Shown here one piece after another: positions 35,070-46,702 of a DNA stretch of 64,000 nucleotides. A program made the translations under genes and the position numbers. The notes beneath the pieces were generated by a model. It was not told the origin of the DNA, searched no databases, and saw only the letters and a program-made list of their open reading frames with translations. Location of the stretch: contig CM059972.1 in the NCBI GenBank assembly GCA_030490835.1, forward strand, positions 58,757,563 to 58,821,562. The letters run 5' to 3'. The stretch is from Annona cherimola (taxonomy: Eukaryota > Streptophyta > Magnoliopsida > Magnoliales > Annonaceae). The stretch's first letter is position 1. Every line of letters begins with the position of its first letter.

Positions 35070-36693
35070 AAATGAATAGTAGAGCTCTTGGAATCAAGAT
35101 TTGTTGATTGATAGCCACACATATATACATAAAAGTGCAATTATGGAAATGATACTTGATGAATGAATGATATGTGGGACAGTTTTGGAAAATGGATGGG
35201 AATTTCAAAAAAATTAATTTCATATGGCTTGAAATAGATTGAGGATGAAGGTTATTGGAAAATACAATTATTAATCCCAGAGAAAGAATGATTTAAAGTT
35301 AACTTGTTATGAACCATATGAGAATTGAAAACCATATGACATGTATATGTGTATTGATAAAAGGATAAGGCATACAAGCACAAAACATCATGTACATGTA
35401 TAAAAAGATCATTTTCACTTGTCTAGGAAGAGACAAGGAAAAGATGGAAGGTACAAGAGGATCGCCACAGGTAATTAAGCAACACTTTCAAAAATGATAT
35501 TTTTGTAAATTGTACTTGAATGTTTCTAAAATTATTTAAGGGTGGTCATTTCTTCATTTCAATTAAACTATTATTTTAACATCCTATCTTTATGTTTTTA
35601 CAAGATAAATTGATTACCGCTTATGTATTCACAATGGTTATGCAAATATTTTCTTGAATTAAATGTTGCTATATTGAAATGATATTCAAAAGGATTGTGT
35701 AAATACTTCTCTACATGAGAATGACATATTTCCATGTGAATGAGGTATATAATGCCGGAGTGAATGAGAGTAATGCATGGAATGGAAGTCAGGTAGGCGA
35801 GTTAAGGCAGAAGCAGGACATTAGGTCTGCCCTTGACATTGCCAAGTCGGAAGGTCCGGTATCATGGATGGAAAGGATCATCTCATGAAAAGATATTCAC
35901 CTGGCTAGTGTACCCTCACATGAAAGATTATGTTATAGATGGATGATCACTTTATAAGTGTCATCTATCAAATGGAAAGAATGCATTTGCATATCCATGG
36001 TTTATGAAATGCCCAGAAATTGGGATTGAAAAGATTTACATGAATAGTTGATACGAATGAATTACATGAATGGTTTATGTAAATGATTTACATAAAAGGT
36101 TTACATGAAATGTGTTACATGAAAATGAAAAAAATGCTTGCTTATTGAGTTTTGTATTCATGTTTTATTTTTTCCGACCATAGATAGGTGCAAGAAACTT
36201 TAAGTGATGGAAAACATGTTCTTACTGAGAAAAGAAAAAAAGAAATTTTCAAAGGTTGGTAGTCTTTTATATGTGAAATATGAATAAATGCCTTGTGGGA
36301 ATATGATATGAGTAGTACATATGTTCAGGGTACCTTCTATAGGTATTATATGATCGAGACAGTAACAAGATTAGATTGTAAATGACTTGAACTGATGTGA
36401 TATAATAGATGGATACTTGGTATTTATATGAAATTATCAGGTCGTGTATAATTGATGAATTATCAAGGTATCATTGCTTGTGAATGAATAGTGAGAATGA
36501 TATGTATAGTTAACTTCAAGTATATATTGCTTGAAAAATGATGAAGGAAATGAAAAAAAAACAAATTTTATTCCGCTAAATGAAATATATACAAAAATCT
36601 CGTTGCGTGAATAGACAACAATCTTGTGTCACATTTATTAATCGAACACAATCCCAGAGTAAGGCTCTGACACCTCGGGTTAGGGGCGCCACA
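35070..36693 (+). mobile_element. Ty3/Gypsy LTR, right part
   Basis: Continuation of 31406-33264. Ends GGGGCGCCACA at 36693, matching the reverse complement of the start of the LTR at 37507. Internal blocks parallel 2996-4552. The downstream flank is repeat R1. No primer site follows. Confidence 0.75.
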
Positions 36694-36930
36694 AAAATTG
36701 TTATTTATATCAAACTATTTTATTATGTTGAATTTGTATCATTTTTATATGGGGTTCATACACATCCAATTGAGATGAAAATTAGAACGATAATATAATA
36801 CATCTTTCTAAATACAATGGACGAAGTAGATTATAATTTTATGATCAAGTGGGGCTCATGTTGAGACAACTACACTATAATTATAGTGCAGATACGTTGC
36901 ACCTGAATATTACTCATATATATATATATA
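36694..36930. repeat. Dispersed repeat R1, copy b (truncated)
   Basis: Starts inside the R1 core directly after the Gypsy LTR end and runs to a TA-rich tail. Same orientation as copy a. Confidence 0.6.
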
Positions 36931-36939
36931 GAAATATTA

Positions 36940-37345
36940 TGGTGCAACTTCACTCCACCATAATTATAGTGCAGTTACTTCAAAATGCACTCCACCATAA
37001 TTATAGTGCAGTTACTTCAAAATGGACCCCACATGATCATGAAATTATAATTTACTCAACCAATTATATTTAGAATTATGTATTCTATTACCATATTAAT
37101 TTTCATCCCAAATGGATATGTGTATGGACTCTATCTAAAAATGGTATAAATTCAACGTAATAAAATAGTTTATTGTACATAACAACTTTAAAGTTATTTT
37201 TTCAACATGTATACCATTAGCTATATAATTTATATACGGATAAATGATTGTATACAATATCAATACATTTAAGTACACCATTTTAGGTCAAATGTACTGT
37301 TAATTATGGTGCAGCTTCACTACACAGAAAAGGTTCTTATATATA
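36940..37345. repeat. Dispersed repeat R1, copy c (inverted), with internal 37-bp tandem
   Basis: Reverse orientation relative to copies a and b. Both ends carry ATTATGGTGCARCTTCACT in direct orientation. 36952-36988 and 36989-37025 are near-perfect 37-bp tandem copies of a unit starting ACTCCACCATAATTATAG. Confidence 0.65.
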
Positions 37346-37352
37346 TACATAC

Positions 37353-37421
37353 AAAAATATTCAGGTGTAACTTCACTATATCACAATTAAGGTGCAGTTA
37401 CCTAAAAATGAGCCTCACACG
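37353..37421. repeat. Dispersed repeat R1, copy d, left piece
   Basis: R1 sequence up to GCCTCACACG, where the Copia LTR was inserted. The repeat resumes at 41371 with ATCATAAAATTATAATC and runs to about 41660. Confidence 0.65.
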
Positions 37422-37506
37422 TGCTGAAATTCAAGGCAAATTAAGCACAATCCATGTTTTGATGATTAACAATTCAATTTGAGAATTAATTGGGTACTAA
37501 TGTGTT

Positions 37507-39746
37507 TGTGGCGCCCCGAACCGAGGTACCTAGAAGCCTTACTCCGGGATCGTTTTGATTGGTAAACGTGACTCAGGATTGTTGCCCTGATCACACGGCA
37601 GGATTTTTTTTTTTTTTCATCAATACATGGAAAATTTCCATCATTCATCTAACATGAAATATATTTCACATATCACAGTTATAAACCAAAACTGTTGCAT
37701 AAAACAAAAATATTCACTTCCATCTCAAAATTATCATCATTGTCTTTACATAAAATTTACATATACAATATTTCATCAAAACTGCATGTCGTTTTACATG
37801 CTGCCTTCATCATCTTTTCCTGTCTGTTGTTGAAAAAACATGGGTGAGTAATAATACTCAGTAAGCAAGCTATACATAATCTTTCAATCATTTTCATGCA
37901 TTTCATAAAATGCAAATGCAATGCATACATAGCATTCATGACATTCCTTTGGATGCGACGCTAGCTAGGCGCTCATCCCATACATGCTCCCATTTCAGGG
38001 AGGTCGCCGCCGGCCTGGGCCTATTAAGCGACTTGGCAATAGCGAGGGGGACATCCGGTCCGCTTACTACCTCGACTAAGGCCTATTCCTCGTGCACATG
38101 CTCATTCTCATACACATGCCGGCATGATATTTGCAAATCATAAACAATTTTATAAAAAGCATTTAATAAATAATTTCACAAAACGAACTTCAGTTCATGT
38201 AAAGCAGTTATAGGTATGGCCAACCTTAAATAAATTTCATAAAGCAATTCACAAACAATTTCAAGCATTTTAGAAGTAATTTGCAAAACATATAACTTGC
38301 TTACCTTTTTAGGAGGTGTCTTCGACCTTCTCTTTGCCTTTTCATCATTGGACATTTCATATATTTTGATTTTATCATTAATTTCTTGGCCAAAAAAATC
38401 ATTTTCTCCATATACTAAAAATCATCATAAATTCACTTAAGCATAATCCTTAATTCCAAAAATAATGAAATTAATATATCATTATTCTAACATCATATTT
38501 ATCATAATCATATATCCCAAATCATCATTTATAAATTTTGGATCATTATTTCCACATATCATATGCTATTTTGCCGAATACCCTATATTCGCTCCAAATT
38601 TTTGATATTTTGGCATAATTCTATTTAAACATTATATTTATACTTATTTTCTCATGCTTAGGAATTATCTAAGCATGTTTTTACCCTACTTAACATCCAA
38701 AAGAAATTTGGGTAGAAATTACTTACCGAAAGCGAAGATACGCCTTTTTTTCTCACACTTCCTCTCTCTAACTTTCTCCTTCTTTCTCTAAAGGGAAAAA
38801 ACGTGTTTGGGGGTGGAAATGCTTGAGGTTTTCAAGCTTGGAATGCTTCTGGTCGTTCTCACCTTGCCCCCTATTTATAGTTTTTGATTTTTTACAAAAT
38901 TAGATTTTACCCCCTTAGCTTGAGGTATTTAATTATAAAAAAGTATTTTTTTCTAATTTTGAAAAATGCCTTGAGCCAAGAGCAGCCACCCTAGGCCTGA
39001 TCCAGCCCACCCTATGCAGCCCTATCTTTTTCCTATTTTTATTATTTTTTATTTAATTAATTTTAAGCTAATTAAATCTAAACCCTCGATTTGTGATTTG
39101 GATGAATTTGGATCATTGATTAAAGTCAAGTGGCCATTTAATGCCCCTGGTCACGCCCCTTCTCACGCCCCTGCCCTTGCTGCACTTCATTTAATTTTTT
39201 TATTTTTTATTATTTACTTTTTATAAAAAGTCAAAAGTAGTATTTAATTAAAGTAATGCTACTTTTTGATTTTTCTACTTGACGTTTTATCTTGACCTTT
39301 GTTTTGTGATTTTCATCACATCTTGATCCATTCATTATGTCCATCATGAATTTTTAACCATCCATAAAAAATTTCATCGAATTCCGACGCCCGGATTGTA
39401 ATTTATGAATTTTTTTCTATTTTTCCACGAAAATCCAAACTTGGATTAAAATATCCAAAAGAATTGCTATTTTGTCTTGTAGTGATTAAATCTCTATTTT
39501 GTCTTTTTGTGATTAAGTTAATCCAAGTGATTAACTCTTAATCACGGGTCTTAGTCCTTGGTTACTATTCACGTACACTATTCACGTGCACTATTCACGG
39601 GGTTAAATTCCTAATTGCATTATTTCAATCTCCAATACACATATAATTCATGAATTTTCATTTATTCATAAAATAATTACAAAATTACAAATGTCGAAAT
39701 GACGCGTATACAGTCGAAACAACTCGTATACGGTCAGGGTTCCACA
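37507..39746 (-). mobile_element. Gypsy solo LTR nested in the Copia LTR
   Basis: 2240 bp with inverted termini TGTGG and CCACA and a perfect 5-bp target duplication GTGTT (37502-37506 and 39747-39751). On the minus strand it has a TATA box at 38872-38879, a leader with donor GGTAAGT (38721-38726) and a 3' end matching the other Gypsy LTRs (GGGGCGCCACA). No internal coding region, so a solo LTR is inferred. It is the youngest layer of this nest. Confidence 0.9.
38872..38879 (-). promoter_or_regulatory. TATA box of the nested Gypsy LTR
   Basis: The minus strand reads CTATAAATAGGGGGC about 870 bp into the LTR, a typical LTR promoter core. Confidence 0.6.
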
Positions 39747-39794
39747 GTGTTTGCTAAGTGTTGTCAAAGGATGAAAAACTCAAGGTTCAGAACA

Positions 39795-40640
39795 TAGCAG
39801 ACCAAGTCGCATTTCCAAGTCAACTCAGCCATCGACTTAGGTCAAGTCGATTCCCAAGTCGACTTCATAAACGACTTCAAATGCATTAAATGTTCCAGAG
39901 CTGATTTTGGACTCGGAGACAGGTGAAGTAGCAGTCAAAGTTGACTCCACCTGCGACTTAGGTGAAGTCGCAGACCCAAGTCGACCCCAGATGCGACTTG
40001 AGTATAACATGCAGAAGATTTTGAATACTCAAAGTCAAGTCGCATTTCCAAGTCGACTCCGCAATGCAACTTAGGTGAATTCGAATCTCAAGTCGACTTA
40101 AGCATGCGACTTGAATTAAGTTGAAGTCCAAGTCAACCCAAACAAGCAACTCAAGCAAATGGCTACAACAGAATTCTTCAAAGTTGAAATATCATTAAAG
40201 AAACAATTATACGTTGAAGATTGGACACCAAAGTCAAGAAGGACAATCATCCTAAATCAAGGCCACAAGGAAGAGCCTCTCAAAGAGAAGAATACATGAT
40301 GAGTTTCAAGGCAAAACAAGGAAAATCAAGTATATCAAATGAAGAACAAAATGAGAAAAAGAAAAATGAAGTATCAAGATCAATTGCAAGAATCCAAGGT
40401 TCCAACATATACAATGGAAGGTGAAGTCACACCAGAAGTCGACTCCACCTATGACTTGGGTCAAGCCTAAGACCAAATCGACCTGAAGATGAAACTTAGA
40501 GTGGAAGCTGAAGACCGAGGTTGCACCCAAAGTCAACTCCGGTCTGCGACTTGGGTGAAGTTGGATCTGAAGTTGGCTCCACCATGCGACTTGGATGAAG
40601 TCGCATGCCAAGTCGACCTCACATGCGACTTGGTTTGCGA
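39795..40640. repeat. Palindrome array in Copia solo LTR U3
   Basis: Units of the same design as 2075-2860 (AAGTCGCA, GTCGAC, TGCGACTT) but in reverse orientation and with different copy order and spacing. Examples lie near 39801, 39955-40000, 40035-40110 and 40560-40640. Confidence 0.85.
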
Positions 40641-40715
40641 CGGTCAGAAAAATTCAAACGTTGGCGCATTAAATATGCGCCACCTACCACCAAATGTTCA
40701 ATTTTCGCCTCCCAT

Positions 40716-40723
40716 TATAAAAG
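40716..40723 (+). promoter_or_regulatory. TATA box of the Copia solo LTR
   Basis: TATAAAAG at the position equivalent to the TATA box of the LTR at 1299-2995. Confidence 0.55.
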
Positions 40724-41370
40724 AGGCTTCAAGGGGACGTGCAAGGGGTTAAAGAAGCATTCACTAAGCTTATCTTCTACTCTCTCTTGCATTTAAGTTG
40801 ATCTACACCAACTCCAAGTGAAGAACTGTGCTTCAAGTTTTTGAAAGCTTCATTGTTGAATCTTACACTCTCTCTACAAATTCTTCTACGCGTTACAAAC
40901 TGCCTACACGAATCTGTAATGTGTAGTTCTCTCTTTTGTTGTTTATCTATGTTTACCACTTTGTCTGATATTGAAAATCGAAACCAAGTGAAGGCAAAGT
41001 AGTGTTGTGACTGGAGTGTGACTCGTCACCTACTTGTGCTATATTTGTGTAATCCCCCTAGAGCTGAAATCTAGAAGAGAGCTGCCGTTCTAGTTGTATT
41101 CTAAATCCAATAGTGGAACCAAGTCACAACGAGTGTGAGCTTGGAAGAGTGGAGTAGGAAGGTTGCCCGAACCACTATAAACCTTTGTCTCTTGGTGTGG
41201 CTTAATTATTTGTGTTTTATTGCTTTATTTCTCTCCATATTTCTGCTTGTTTCATTAAAGAGGATTAACTCAAAAAGGGAGAAATTTCTGTTTAAGTAAA
41301 AAAATTTTAAAATACCCAATTCACTCCTCCCCTCTTGAGTAGTTGCCATAAACTCGGGATCAACAACATG

Positions 41371-41660
41371 ATCATAAAATTATAATCTATTCCACCCATT
41401 GCATTTTGAACTATGTATTCTATTACCATACAAATTTTCATCCCAATTAGATATGCATATGGACCCCATCTAAACATGGTACAAATTCAACATAATAAAA
41501 TAGTTTGATGTAAATAACAACTTTCAAGTTGTTTTTCCAACATGTAAATCATTTGCTATAAAATTTATATATGGATAATTATATTTAAGTACATGTAGAA
41601 CTCATTTTGGGCCAAATGCACTGTTAATTATGGTGCAGTTTTACTGCAGAGGAAAGATTA
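41371..41660. repeat. Dispersed repeat R1, copy d, right piece
   Basis: Continuation of 37353-37421 after the Copia LTR insertion; ends with TTAATTATGGTGCAG. Confidence 0.65.
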
Positions 41661-41661
41661 T

Positions 41662-41663
<2 letters not shown>

Positions 41664-41708
<45 letters not shown>

Positions 41709-41721
41709 CGATATATATACG
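41664..41721. repeat. (CA)n and (TA)n microsatellite
   Basis: Uninterrupted CA dinucleotides for about 34 bp followed by an imperfect TA run. It accounts for small ORFs with ICVCVCV peptides. Confidence 0.95.
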
Positions 41722-41739
41722 GTCCCATGCAACCCCCTC

Positions 41740-42235
41740 AAATTTCAAGATGTTGATCCTTAATGAAAAATTCAATTCATTCATTGTATTTAACACCATT
41801 TGTTTTATTAGGAGACCAAGTTTCATTAGGAGACCAAGTTTCATACAAATCAAGTATGTGCATATTCCACATTTGCTCAAAAATGTATATATTCATATAT
41901 AAATTATGAAAAATACTTAGACCCATTCACACATGTATTAGAATATAACAATATTTTATAGGATCATTTATTCTCATATTATTGATATTTTAGAGGGTTT
42001 AGATGTTGAAAAAACTACTTTAAAGTTGATGTTTTAACATTGAATTATTTTATTATGTTGATTTTACACTTTTATAAGTGGAAACCATATATAGTGAAAT
42101 TAAAAAAATAAAAGAGTTTCTAAGATATTAGAAATGATTTTAACATAATGGATGGAGTGAATTTTCCATCAACCATTAAAATTTTAAAAATGGAAGGGGG
42201 TTACATAGCAAGGGAGTTTCATAGAAGCGGGATTG
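41740..42235. repeat. Dispersed repeat R2, copy b
   Basis: Parallel to 23775-24320 over most of its length, including TAGGATCATTTAT, TTGAAAAAACTACTTTAAAG and a terminal TTTCATAGAAGCGG. Contains a 17-bp tandem (AGGAGACCAAGTTTCAT twice, near 41811). Confidence 0.6.
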
Positions 42236-42439
42236 TGTGCATATATAAAGATTGTCTCTCAATCCTTCCTTACACCACTCTCCTCGTCTATATTTTCATT
42301 GTCCAACCATTAATAGGCCTATGGGTATCAGTAGTTTGTGATAAATATATACTATATTTACTATGTGTAATTGGACCGTGTAATTGGACCACCTCTTTAG
42401 CAAAGAAACAAGCATTTACTTAAATTCAACCTCTCCTTT

Positions 42440-42805
42440 GTATGCTCTTTTTTTTTTATGCGGTAGCACTTTTATAAAACCCCTTCTTTATGAAATCCTT
42501 TATCTATGTAATCAATTTTATTTTTTAACATCTAAATAGTCGATGGAAAATCCATTCCATTCATTGTATTTAACATCATTTTATATTATCATGAAAACCT
42601 TTTTATTTGTCTAGTATCATTGTTTATAGGCTCCATCTACAAATGTGTAAAATTAATGTAATAAAATGATTTAATACTAAATATCAAAATTTAAGTAATA
42701 TTTTCATCATCTAAATCTAAATTATCAAAAATATGTAGATAAAATATACATGGAATCACTTCTATGTAACCCGATTACATAGAAGTGGGCCTCTTTTTAT
42801 AATTT
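42440..42805. repeat. Dispersed repeat R2, copy c, with a perfect hairpin
   Basis: Inverted copy of R2 sequence. At 42757-42787 CACTTCTATGTAA and TTACATAGAAGTG form a perfect 13-bp stem with a 5-base loop. Confidence 0.6.
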
Positions 42806-43738
42806 TATTTTATTTGTTAACAGAATCCTATTAATAGCAATGTGTCGCTAAACTTTACAACCACATTTTTTTCTCATGCACACATGCATGCACGTTATTT
42901 TGTTTTTTTTTTTTTTTACATATATTGCTGAAAGTAAGTACTATTGCATTTGTTTTCATTTGGTTGCATGCATGTACGATGCATTCTATTCATGCGAGAT
43001 TACGTAATTATATATTTTTGTTTCATAATTTACTTGTGACATTCTTGTTGGTCCATTTAAATATATATATATATATATACATATTTATTTTATAATTCAC
43101 TTGCGGACACATAGGTTGATCCACATGAAATATATACATATATTTAAATTTTTTTATCGTAAATGCACCTATTGATCCACGTATAAATATATGTATATGT
43201 TTTTGTTCAAAAAAATATATGTATATATTTTTTCAAATTTTTTTTTTACCACAAGCACACTTATTAGTCCACATAAAAATATAATATATTGAATATTTAT
43301 CATAAATATGACTTCAAATTGAAATTCGGGTTTGTGCAAACCGAGTTTTACTTTTTATTTTATATTTTTTCTACTTCCAAGATCATTATTTATTTCTTAA
43401 AATAGATATTATGCATTTTTTGATCATGTATCTAGATTAAATTTCTAAATATACCTCAAATTGTTAATAATTATGAAATTAAGAAGAACTAGAGATTAAT
43501 TTACCTAATTTTACATGATCACCATAGCTAACTTTGATTTTAGCAGCATATTTTGACATTCTTTTAGTGGAACCAATTTGAATTTGAAATTGAAATTTAT
43601 CAGATCTTAAAAAATAGGAGGGTATACTTAGAACCAACATTGTTTAAAATAGGGTAAGATGAGAGCTTTTTAAAATAGGGTAAGGATAGTCGACCCCTAT
43701 CCGAACCTACTTGACCCAAGTTGTACCTGTACGTCTAA
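42806..43738. other. Non-genic AT-rich stretch
   Basis: TA and T runs with ATATATGTATATAT-like pieces; no ORF or bounded element. Confidence 0.5.
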
Positions 43739-43741
43739 TTA

Positions 43742-44219
43742 GGAGTGTGTTTGGGAATGATAAAAACTTCTAGATGAAAAGTTTTTGGTACAAAAGTTTT
43801 TCAATTTAAAAAGAATGATGTGACATTAGAGTGGTAATAATGAAAAGTAAAGAGAATAAAATTAAAATAAATAAGTTAGTTGCATGAGTAGTTGTGTAGA
43901 AATGATTAAAAAATAAGGTAGTCGTATAGAAAAATGTGAAATTTAGTTGAGTATAAAACTTTTCAGCCAAATTTTTTCAATAAAAACGTCTCAATTTACA
44001 TAATTATGTTATTTTTAATTTTTTTTATAATTTTCTACACAAACTGCCATACTTTTCAATCAGTTCTATAAAACTACCCATACAACTAACCTATTTACTT
44101 TAATTTTATTCTCTTTACATCACGTCATACCCCTCTCATATCACATTCTTTTTCTACCAAGTTAACAACTTTTTAAAAACTTTTCGTTAAAAAATTTTCT
44201 AATTTCCCCAACACGCCTC
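43742..44219. mobile_element. Tourist-like MITE, family T2, copy b (long inverted arms)
   Basis: 478 bp, flanked by TTA on both sides (43739-43741 and 44220-44222), the PIF/Harbinger target. Termini GGAGTGTGTTTGGG and CCCCAACACGCCTC. The inverted arms extend about 230 bp each, so the element folds on itself almost completely. Interior matches 30655-30945. Non-coding. Confidence 0.85.
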
Positions 44220-44222
44220 TTA

Positions 44223-44519
44223 AGATGGAAATGGATGAAAAGTTTTAGTTCGATATTTTTTTTATTGCCAAAGACACCCCTAAGCTTCTTTTTTCTCACC
44301 TCTCTCATTACCGCCAGGAACCGGGAAACTCGACTATCTTCCAAACGACCGTCTCATTTTCTCTTATCCCGCTGTGGAATTGAGTTCGTCGGCTCGTCGT
44401 AGCCCATGTTGGGATGTGCTTGCCACCTTTCTATCCGCACAACGTGGATGTTGGCAGATTCCCGCAGTAGCAGCAAGGTATTCATCTCATCAAATTTTTG
44501 GTTTTGCATTTCCTGAAGC
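44223..44519. other. Short non-repeat stretch, possible exon remnant
   Basis: More balanced composition than its surroundings; one plus frame reads ELSSSARRSPCWDVLATFLS and is followed by AAGGTATTC, a possible donor. There is no ATG and no recognisable family, so it is not called a gene. Confidence 0.2.
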
Positions 44520-44524
44520 CATTT

Positions 44525-45620
44525 TGATGCGTACCAAGTGCTTGTCGTTAAGAGCACTGTGATCACCAGTTTAATTTAAATTAACCGAAACACATTAAAG
44601 CTACCACTATACGAGTGATAGTGTAGAATAATGGTGAGTCGGGTCGAATCCACAGAGAGGCGATGTAGTTTTGAATTGTTTTTAAGAAAAAGAAAAGAAG
44701 GTATAAAAGAGAGAGAAAGAGAAAAGAGAGAAAAGAGAAGAGAGAAGAGAGAGAAAAGAAGAGAGAGAAAAGAAGAGAGAGAAAGCGAAAAGAGAAAGAA
44801 AAGGAAAGAAATTAAGAGAGAGAAGAGAGAGAAAAGATTTGAACATAAAAGAAATGGAGACAAGAAGCTAAAAGAAATTAACTAACAACTTAATTAAAAC
44901 TATTCTAAGAAAGCAATAGAAGCAATTAAATTCTACTACTAAAACAGAAAAGCGAATTACATTAAGTTTAATCTAAAAATTACAAAGCATAGAATAAAGC
45001 AGTAAATCTAATTTAAAAATTAAAACTACAAATTAAAATTTAACAACTACAAATTTCTACTAACTATAAAGCGGAAAATAAAATTTACATCACCCGTAAA
45101 CAGCGAATCTCCACGTAATGGAAACTTTTATTGCTTGGCCCCACCTCCTTGCTACGGGTCCCACAAAATGGGTCCCACCCACTTGCTACGGGGTCCCACC
45201 AAATGGGTCCCACCCAAGGGGTGTGTGGGGTATGGGGTCTGTTGCCTTGCACATGCGGAAAATAAAATCGTGAATTTAAATATTTGTTTTCTGTTAAAAT
45301 GATTTTAATAAACCCACATAGACTTTTTAATTTACTTTTGAGCCCTTTTTGAGTTTATTTTATTTTATCTTAAGATTTTATAACAGTTTACCCATATTTC
45401 AAAGTGAGCCTATTTAATCCCTTTTAGCTTGTCTAATTATTTTTATAATTTCATATTTTCCAAAGTATTGCAAAAATGACCCGTTTTATATTAAAATTAA
45501 AGATTCTACCAAAAATATGATTTTCATAAAATTTCGCTTAAAACATGCATTTAATTATCATTTTAATATTTAACAATGTGAATTTAATATAAAATTAAAG
45601 GAAAATTTTTAGACTTATCA
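44525..45620 (-). repeat. 3' LTR of the young element
   Basis: 1096 bp, same length as the other LTR and offset by exactly 4070. Contains a purine tract (44690-44840) of AGAGAGAAAAG units, which yields a spurious Glu/Lys/Arg-rich ORF. Confidence 0.97.
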
Positions 45621-45632
45621 CACCCCCAACTT
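45621..45632 (-). promoter_or_regulatory. Polypurine tract
   Basis: The minus strand reads AAGTTGGGGGTG immediately before the LTR start TGATAAGTC, the expected plus-strand priming site. Confidence 0.85.
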
Positions 45633-45960
45633 AAACATTGCTAGTCCCTTAGCAATGGAAATAGTTTAATATATAATTCCTCTTTTTTTTTTTTCATAGT
45701 GTACTACTAATTTTGATAAAAATCTAGGTGCATTGCTAATAATGATAGTAAGCTTTAGAAGAAAATTTTCTTTAGTAAATATGAGTAAAAATATCTCATG
45801 ATGCATATAAAAGATTATAGCACGTGTGTATGTGTACTAATGAACAAATGGGCATTAGTTAAATAAATTATTTTCAGCTTATCCAAGCTAAGTAACAGTC
45901 ATATCAAAATTATGATAGTGACAGTTAATATATATCTCCTTTTTTCATCATTTTTTTTTC

Positions 45961-46139
45961 TCCCCTCACTATATTTCAGGGTATCTAGGGATAAATTTCT
46001 TTTTTTAAATTTTTTTTTTTTTATTTTCAACGTTTTTTTTTCTTCCCCTCACCATATTTCAGGATATTTGGGGTTTTACATTTTTTTTCTATATTTTTTT
46101 TTATATTCTCCCCTCACCATATTTCAGGGTATCTGGGGA
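45961..46139. repeat. Three spaced copies of a 31-bp motif between poly-T runs
   Basis: Copies at 45961, 46044 and 46109 of TCCCCTCACCATATTTCAGG plus GTATCTGGGGA, separated by T-rich spacers, in the 3' non-coding part of the element. Confidence 0.85.
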
Positions 46140-46702
46140 TATAATTTTTTTTTTTTTTTAACAGCTATCAATTATAATGATATTAAAGATTACTTGCTTG
46201 GATGAGAGAGAAAAACTATATTATCATGGTACCCACAAGGTTTATTAACGTGTAAGTGCAATCAGTGCTAATAAAATTTTTAACAAACCATGAAAATATT
46301 TTTACAAATATAACTAATTACAGTTTGCTTCTTCACTTACTACCAAGCATAGCAAATGCACTTTGATTTATCTCTATATTTATGTATATATATATTTTAT
46401 TTTTATTTTTATTTATTTATTTATTTTTTTAAAATATATTATCAAGTTAAACAAATCAGACCCCCCAACTTAAACATTGCTATCTTTGATAAACATGCAC
46501 AAAATCTATAAATTCATGAAAATAAGATAGCAGGGAAAGAGACAACCTGGGGTGTAATGATCTGATGAAATTGCTGCAACTTTTACCTAAAAAAAAGAAA
46601 AAAAAACAAACTAACAGAAAAAGAGATATATATATACACATGTTGGGTTGCCTCCCAACCAGCGCTAAGTTTTACGTCTTCAGCCAGACGTAATGATTCA
46701 TG

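Larger units (their letters stand above)
37422..41365 (+). mobile_element. Copia solo LTR, interrupted by a Gypsy LTR
   Basis: Starts TGCTG at 37422 and ends CAACA at 41365. Flanks are ACACG (37417-37421) and ACATG (41366-41370), a 5-bp target duplication with one C/T change. Removing 37507-39746 and one GTGTT copy leaves 1699 bp minus 5, against 1697 bp for the LTR at 1299-2995; the two share ATGTTTTGATGATTAACAA-like starts, the palindrome array, a TATA box and the 3' block up to ACTCGGGATCAACA. No primer site follows, hence solo. Orientation is opposite to the element at the left edge. Confidence 0.88.

Noticed and set aside
36580..36693. Possible coding start at the Gypsy LTR end
   Set aside because: Fully explained by alignment with two other LTR ends in the window.
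44631..44885. Glu/Lys/Arg-rich ORF, duplicated at 48701-48955
   Set aside because: It is a translation of the LTR purine tract and appears twice only because the LTR is duplicated.
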